The notes beneath the pieces are model-generated. The model did not search any database and was not told the DNA's origin. It saw only the letters and a list, made by a program, of their open reading frames with translations. Below are positions 60,501-64,000 of a stretch of 64,000 bases of DNA, piece by piece. The stretch comes from Bacteroidota bacterium (GTDB taxonomy: Bacteria; Bacteroidota; Bacteroidia; Bacteroidales; WCHB1-69), in the NCBI GenBank assembly GCA_023413895.1, contig JAEZOU010000005.1:25047-89046 (forward strand), written 5' to 3'. Both the position numbers and the translations under genes were made by a program. Position 1 is the stretch's first letter. Every line of letters starts with the position of its first letter.

Positions 60501-63468
60501 TTCCGTTTTCAGATGGATTGAGAGGGTTGTAAGAAGAAGCGTCTCTATAAGTATAGCGAGCCATATTGGTAGTCGTACTATCTGTATGGCAATAGAAATA
60601 TCGAGTTCCTGTATAACTTCCTGTAAGGTCGTTAAATATTACTAATATATTGTCTGTTCCATTGTATGAGAAAGGTGTACTGAGATTAATTTCGTGCCAA
60701 TTTCCTTCTGCACTATTACTAAAGGTTGTAGTGCCAGAAAATACTTGGGTAAATTCAATATTAGCATTTGCATCAGGTAAAATCCAGCCATTTGCCAAAG
60801 TTGAGTTATTGGGAACGTGAGCTAAGTAGATTTCGATATTGCGTGTTTCAGCAGTTGCAGTTTGATATTGTACAGCAAGAGAGGAGAAATCATGAGCCTC
60901 ACCTCCTAATGCGGCAGCAGGAATGATTTGTTGAGTATAGGAATACTTGTAGTAAATATTAGTGGGTAGTCTAGAACTTGTTGTTGAGTTTGGTGCAATA
61001 GTTATTGGAATAGGAGTGTTGCAAGGAGTTGTAAAGTGAATAAAGACAGTATCGCTGTAATCGCTATTGGGGCAAGCTACATAAACACCAATTCTATAAT
61101 CGGTATTTTCCGATAATCCCATAATGGTGTAACTAGTGTCTGTGGTAGAGTAGTCAATGCTGTAATCATTTGCAATATCGTATAATTGAATGTAGTAGTC
61201 ACCAATTCCACCAACCTCGTTAGTGTCCCAAGTAATGGTAACATTGCTACCATAGAGCTCTGTAATCTCTAAATTGCGGATTTCAGAACAGTTAGGAGCA
61301 AAATCGATATGAATATCATCAATGTATAAGTTAGAATATGATGAGGTGTTATTAATTCTGATGGCTATGTATTGGCCATACACTTCACTCATATTTACTT
61401 GGTTAAAGTATGTAATATATTGTGTATATCCTGTGTTTTCTACGTCAATTTCGTTGATAGGAGTAAAGGTAGAAGCATCAGTAGGGTCAGTCATAACACC
61501 AACTGTAAAACTATTGTTTGCGGTACTAATAGCTGCCCAAAAAGAGAACTCTAAACTACTAATAGGGTAGGTGATAGAGTCTATTATGCGAGGTAAAATA
61601 AAATAATAGGAACCCCAATCGTAGAAATAAGTATATACACACTTGCTACCACTATGTGCATTGTAACTCTCGGTATACATGTATGCAGCATTTAATTGTG
61701 TATAGCATTCTGGTAACAAATTAAGTTCTGCAGTTTCAAAACCATCGGAATATGGTAGTTCGGTAATACCGCAGGCATCTTGATAAGTAGCAACAATGGT
61801 ATGTGGTTCGTGAATATCCTCAAAAGTAAAGTTGTTGATAATGCCATACGAAGCGTCATCAATAGTGATGTCGTATATATGGTAACGCGCGCTTTCGTTG
61901 AATGTATAGTGGAGTGTATCGCCAGCTAAAACTGTTGTAACACCATTGTTTTCGTAAGGTTGCACTAAAGAGTTGTTAGTAAGAGGAGTGCCATCATCAA
62001 GAAGTAATGTTGTTGTTATGTTATAAGTGTTTGATAAATAGATTTCTACATTTGCTAAAGTTCCATTAGGATTGATGGAAAGATAAGTCATTCCTTCTGA
62101 AAATTCATCTCCATAGATTTGTACGCCATTTACAAGAACCTTAGAAATGTGGTAGTTATCGTCAGGAGACACAGTAAGTTGCACCAAGTCAGTGCTTCCG
62201 CAGTTAATGGTAGATGTTTCTGGTGTTACTAAGCCGTGAATTTGACCATCAGAGCTTGGTATAATAGTAGCTGTGATGATAGCTTGCGGATATACGGTTA
62301 CAGTAGCACTATGTGTATTTGTAGCACCGCTGATAGAAGTTCCGGTTACTGTGTATGTAGTAGTTGTGGTAGGGGATACAGTAATAGAAGCTGTATTTTC
62401 TCCATTACTCCAACTATAAAAATCGTAGCCTTGTGCAGTAAGGGTAACAGATTCTCCAACACAAATTTCAGTGGCCGTTGGATTTACACCGCACATATAA
62501 GATAAGATAGGATAACCATTGTTAATGCCATAATCAGACATAAAAGCTAGGCCTAAATCATTGATGAAATCTGTAGATTGCATATATGTGTCGGTAAGAA
62601 GATTTCCATCTCTGCCGTTGGGATCGGTAGATGCTGAAGGAAGATTGCTATATGCATTGGTAATACTAAGATCACCAGAGGTACAATAACCCAAAATACC
62701 TCCCCAATTGCTATTTGTTGGGGCCAATGTTCCTGCAAAGTAGGCATTGGTAGTATAAGCACGAGATCCATTTCCTGCAATACCACCTATATAATTTCCA
62801 GTAATATAACCTGTTACTCCGCAGTTAGTGATATAGGTAATTCCACTATAACTTTGTGCACAAGGATATGTAGCACCAATGATACCTCCGATGTTGTTGC
62901 CGCCAGTTCCATAAATACGAGCGTTGATAACAAGGCAGTTTGAGATATTTACATTTCCGCCAGCTTTTGAAAAACCAACTAAGGCTCCCATCATACCCTT
63001 TGATTTTACAACAGGGTTGATAAGTACAACTGAATCGATGGAACTAGGATTTTGTATAGCTCCGAAAAGACCTGCATGGAAATAGCTACTCTTTTCGCAG
63101 TACATGTTGTAAATAGAGTGTCCGCCTCCGTTAAATGTACCACGGAAGCCATTGCCTATGCTAGCTCCCTCTGTAGAGGAGTTATCGTCTCCACCGATAG
63201 GAATCCAGTTGTAGGTAGAGTCTTGGTCAGCATTTAACCAAATGTCATTTGTAAGAACTATGGTTTTGCCGTTGAAGGTAGTTCCTTGTTGGGTTAACTG
63301 AGCCACACCTGCCAATTGTTCCGCAGTAGAGATTTCAAAGTAGGTTTGCGCTTCGTTGTACCAAGTAGCATCAGCGGTTCCGTCCCATACGGATTGCGCT
63401 TTTACTTGGAAGAAAAAGTTGCTTAAAATGATAAAGCATAAAAATGCTAAAAAGAAAACTTTCTTCAT
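57532..63468 (-). CDS. Giant T9SS type A sorting-domain protein with GLUG, FN3 and MAM-like regions
   Basis: The 1978-residue protein has a signal peptide (about 1-25, ending VKAQ). Residues about 35-300 hold GLUG-like repeats (FRGTFNGGGHSIYNMY, GNNIGGIIGATYP, GNYIGGIAGNGSRAY). An Ig-like part with a VTVYPQAIITATIIP segment follows. At least three jelly-roll / MAM-like modules begin with a variant of PYSDGFE or PWFENFE and alternate with about seven FN3 domains carrying VTWESPADTWVLEYK-like motifs. The end is a type A CTD: VALYPNPATSQIQINL, QIFDVYGKLISNSTIQ and LANGMYLVRINTNDG with final VKR. It should be exported and attached to the surface; the repeats suggest an adhesin or binding role. 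Confidence 0.9.
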   Translation of the reverse strand: MKKVFFLAFLCFIILSNFFFQVKAQSVWDGTADATWYNEAQTYFEISTAEQLAGVAQLTQQGTTFNGKTIVLTNDIWLNADQDSTYNWIPIGGDDNSSTEGASIGNGFRGTFNGGGHSIYNMYCEKSSYFHAGLFGAIQNPSSIDSVVLINPVVKSKGMMGALVGFSKAGGNVNISNCLVINARIYGTGGNNIGGIIGATYPCAQSYSGITYITNCGVTGYITGNYIGGIAGNGSRAYTTNAYFAGTLAPTNSNWGGILGYCTSGDLSITNAYSNLPSASTDPNGRDGNLLTDTYMQSTDFINDLGLAFMSDYGINNGYPILSYMCGVNPTATEICVGESVTLTAQGYDFYSWSNGENTASITVSPTTTTTYTVTGTSISGATNTHSATVTVYPQAIITATIIPSSDGQIHGLVTPETSTINCGSTDLVQLTVSPDDNYHISKVLVNGVQIYGDEFSEGMTYLSINPNGTLANVEIYLSNTYNITTTLLLDDGTPLTNNSLVQPYENNGVTTVLAGDTLHYTFNESARYHIYDITIDDASYGIINNFTFEDIHEPHTIVATYQDACGITELPYSDGFETAELNLLPECYTQLNAAYMYTESYNAHSGSKCVYTYFYDWGSYYFILPRIIDSITYPISSLEFSFWAAISTANNSFTVGVMTDPTDASTFTPINEIDVENTGYTQYITYFNQVNMSEVYGQYIAIRINNTSSYSNLYIDDIHIDFAPNCSEIRNLEITELYGSNVTITWDTNEVGGIGDYYIQLYDIANDYSIDYSTTDTSYTIMGLSENTDYRIGVYVACPNSDYSDTVFIHFTTPCNTPIPITIAPNSTTSSRLPTNIYYKYSYTQQIIPAAALGGEAHDFSSLAVQYQTATAETRNIEIYLAHVPNNSTLANGWILPDANANIEFTQVFSGTTTFSNSAEGNWHEINLSTPFSYNGTDNILVIFNDLTGSYTGTRYFYCHTDSTTTNMARYTYRDASSYNPLNPSENGTLESMVNNLKFIYCDMSDCIRPNTLTTITIGDSDAELTWVSAGSESEWEVEYKTTTDTVWTSYGNVTGTPYLYLGGLTPDTRYQVRVRSVCSITEFSIWSEEISFRTQCSPITISETEPWFENFESYDIINGSVPVSPCWATPQTVSGYYGPSPFIYTGYVASAHSGANTLEMKGSPTMIVLPEFTNDINTLRVSFWGNTTAASAMDAGTMTIGIISDVTDPNSYVVVDTIPASAFNRTGTDAQFTDFFGPFDFLDVTPESGLRIALQLTNLNSSTTSWNLDDFTISLIPLCLSPVKNSVAITDLTARTATVSWVDNDETHNSWTLFYKPTTDSIWTSVLAGPTPSTTLTGLTPTTSYDVYVITNCAIQDAIPDATNTITFTTTVSCPAPTNLAVSTITSNTATISWEGTAQSYLVEYGETGFALGNGTIVTASTNTITLTGLNPSSHYTVYVTADCGAEDGTSVLVSTTLLTACDVVSSFPYTESFELSLGCWTNTNITGSANWTTYNSYYGNAPIPDGLNFAECRASGDGHIAQLASPIFDLTSLSSPYIKFSHIQTSWASDQDELHIFYKANPTDSLTLLTSFTNEISSWQVDSLALPNPSNQYQIIFEARLNYGRGIGLDKVIVYEHTGTTIIEPTIVTHNAINITHNAATLKGQITDLGNQNIIAQGFEWKETNDATYTMVNATGSMMLHNLSNLNANTSYTYRAFVTTANTTNYGDEVTFTTLQEPAIPCDVPTNIQVTTTETSATVTWESPADTWVLEYKAVSDMNWTLLLALENPTYNIISLTPNTNYEVHVKAICGDGIESEWSADIPFTTLATPINTYTITATATGPGSITPNGTITLNEGENATFTFSADAGATISRLLVDNVETTIPENNEYTFSNVVANHTIAVEFEEETNIDELTLDAAVALYPNPATSQIQINLADTRFLGAEMQIFDVYGKLISNSTIQNLSNQVNISQLANGMYLVRINTNDGMVTKRFVKR

Positions 63469-64000
63469 AATTAATTGATTAATAAGTATTTGTTTTTGTT
63501 GTGCGAGTAGTATTACTCTTTTTTAATGCAGTGCAAAATTATATAAATTTTCGAAAGATTTTTGCTTGTTATGTAACAAACTATAGATATGTCAAAAATA
63601 TAAAATTAGAATTAAAAGTTGGCTCTGTTCTTACCATAACATTAATATTAAAAATGAATTCTACAAGGAGTACGAAATTACTCCTTGAAAATGAAAGAAG
63701 GTATATATGATCATTTATCGTAAATCAAGCAACAATTCCGATGTGATTGTTTAATTAGCAAAGTCGCTTTTTAGGACAAGATGAAAATGTAGGTAGTATC
63801 CTAATCTATATCTTTTTTTCGGTTAAAATAAGTTAAAAATATTGTATATATAATAAAAAGCAATTTAGGGGGAAAAAAGCAGTCAGGAATAACACCGATC
63901 ACAGTTTTATCATGAGAAACGATAGAAATAACTTTTCAAAATCATAAAAAGAGGAGGTGAAAAAGGGTCCAAAATAAACGTGATTTTGCAACAAATCCCA
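63469..64000 (+). other. Non-coding region at the right edge
   Basis: These 532 bases hold no credible gene on either strand. A CAAAATTA box at 63534-63541 (minus-strand TAATTTTG) is the likely -7 of the 1978-residue gene, about 60 bases from its ATG. A perfect inverted repeat lies at 63664-63687, and GAGGAGGTGA, a near-complete Shine-Dalgarno motif, lies at 63951-63960 without a start codon at a normal distance. Confidence 0.6.
63664..63687. repeat. Perfect 9-bp inverted repeat
   Basis: CAAGGAGTA (63664-63672) and TACTCCTTG (63679-63687) flank a CGAAAT loop. No T-run follows on either strand, so it is not a typical terminator. It lies inside an 18-codon frame (63654-63710) that I do not regard as an established gene. 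Confidence 0.55.

Noticed and set aside
57532..63468. Plus-strand open frames of 60-97 codons over the giant type A gene
   Set aside because: The Thr/Ser/Val-rich repeats of the real gene create long antisense frames; none has a promoter or family match.
57532..63468. Repeated, similar segments suggesting a CRISPR or tandem DNA repeat
   Set aside because: The similarity is at protein-domain level (FN3, jelly roll) with diverged DNA and no regular spacers.
63937..63970. Resemblance of the minus strand to the 3' end of 16S rRNA (CACCTCCTCTTT)
   Set aside because: Only the anti-Shine-Dalgarno-like core matches; the flanking bases do not resemble 16S rRNA.

Overview
The window looks like a chromosomal segment of an AT-rich, rod-shaped, probably anaerobic member of the Bacteroidota (Bacteroidales-like). 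The evidence is a complete type IX secretion core (porP, gldK-L-M-N), three giant secreted proteins with type A or type B C-terminal sorting domains, DUF4292 and THUMP-like methyltransferase families typical of the phylum, promoters of the Bacteroidota form TTG-N(~20)-TAnnTTTG, and almost no Shine-Dalgarno sequences. Rnf subunits and a rubredoxin suggest a low-oxygen lifestyle. I see no insertion sequence, prophage, integrase, rRNA operon or CRISPR array.

Layout. 1-2.3 kb: end of a 3-methyladenine DNA glycosylase gene, then anmK and murB (peptidoglycan recycling and synthesis). 2.3-13.1 kb: an unknown secreted protein, a 1152-residue outer-membrane barrel, then the T9SS block porP-gldK-gldL-gldM-gldN closed by a strong terminator. 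13.1-21.3 kb: leuS, a Wzx-like flippase, rubredoxin, a large CAP/OmpA-like secreted protein, and trpS. 21.3-30 kb: a structured intergenic repeat (copy A), an operon rlmB-phosphodiesterase-ansA, rseP, tRNA-Gln(CTG), a Uup-like ABC-F gene, rsmE and a lipoprotein esterase. 30-33 kb: rnfD-G-E-A without rnfB or rnfC. 33-38.5 kb: a minus-strand run of a type B secreted protein, a DUF4292 protein, queG and kdsD. 38.6-42.1 kb: mreC-mreD-tpiA-pgi. 42.2-44.8 kb: the C-terminal half of a split transketolase, then an ECF sigma factor, a membrane anti-sigma candidate and a secreted sensor-like protein. 44.9-51.2 kb: rpsL-rpsG-fusA-rpsJ-rplC-rplD-rplW-rplB-rpsS, stopping at a terminator where rplV would be expected. 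51.3-63.5 kb: dtd, a THUMP-like methyltransferase, a type B secreted protein with a small partner, dapD, repeat copy B, and a 1978-residue type A secreted protein.

How the parts fit: the T9SS genes encode the motor (GldL/M) and the outer ring (GldK/N) that would export the three CTD proteins found in the same window. The most distinctive signals are (1) two copies of a GC-rich intergenic element 36 kb apart that share sequence blocks and keep a helix by compensatory changes, which suggests a structured RNA or RNA-like repeat, and (2) four normally compact units that are broken here: S10/spc after rpsS, Rnf without B and C, mre without mreB/mrdA/rodA, and a transketolase half without its partner.
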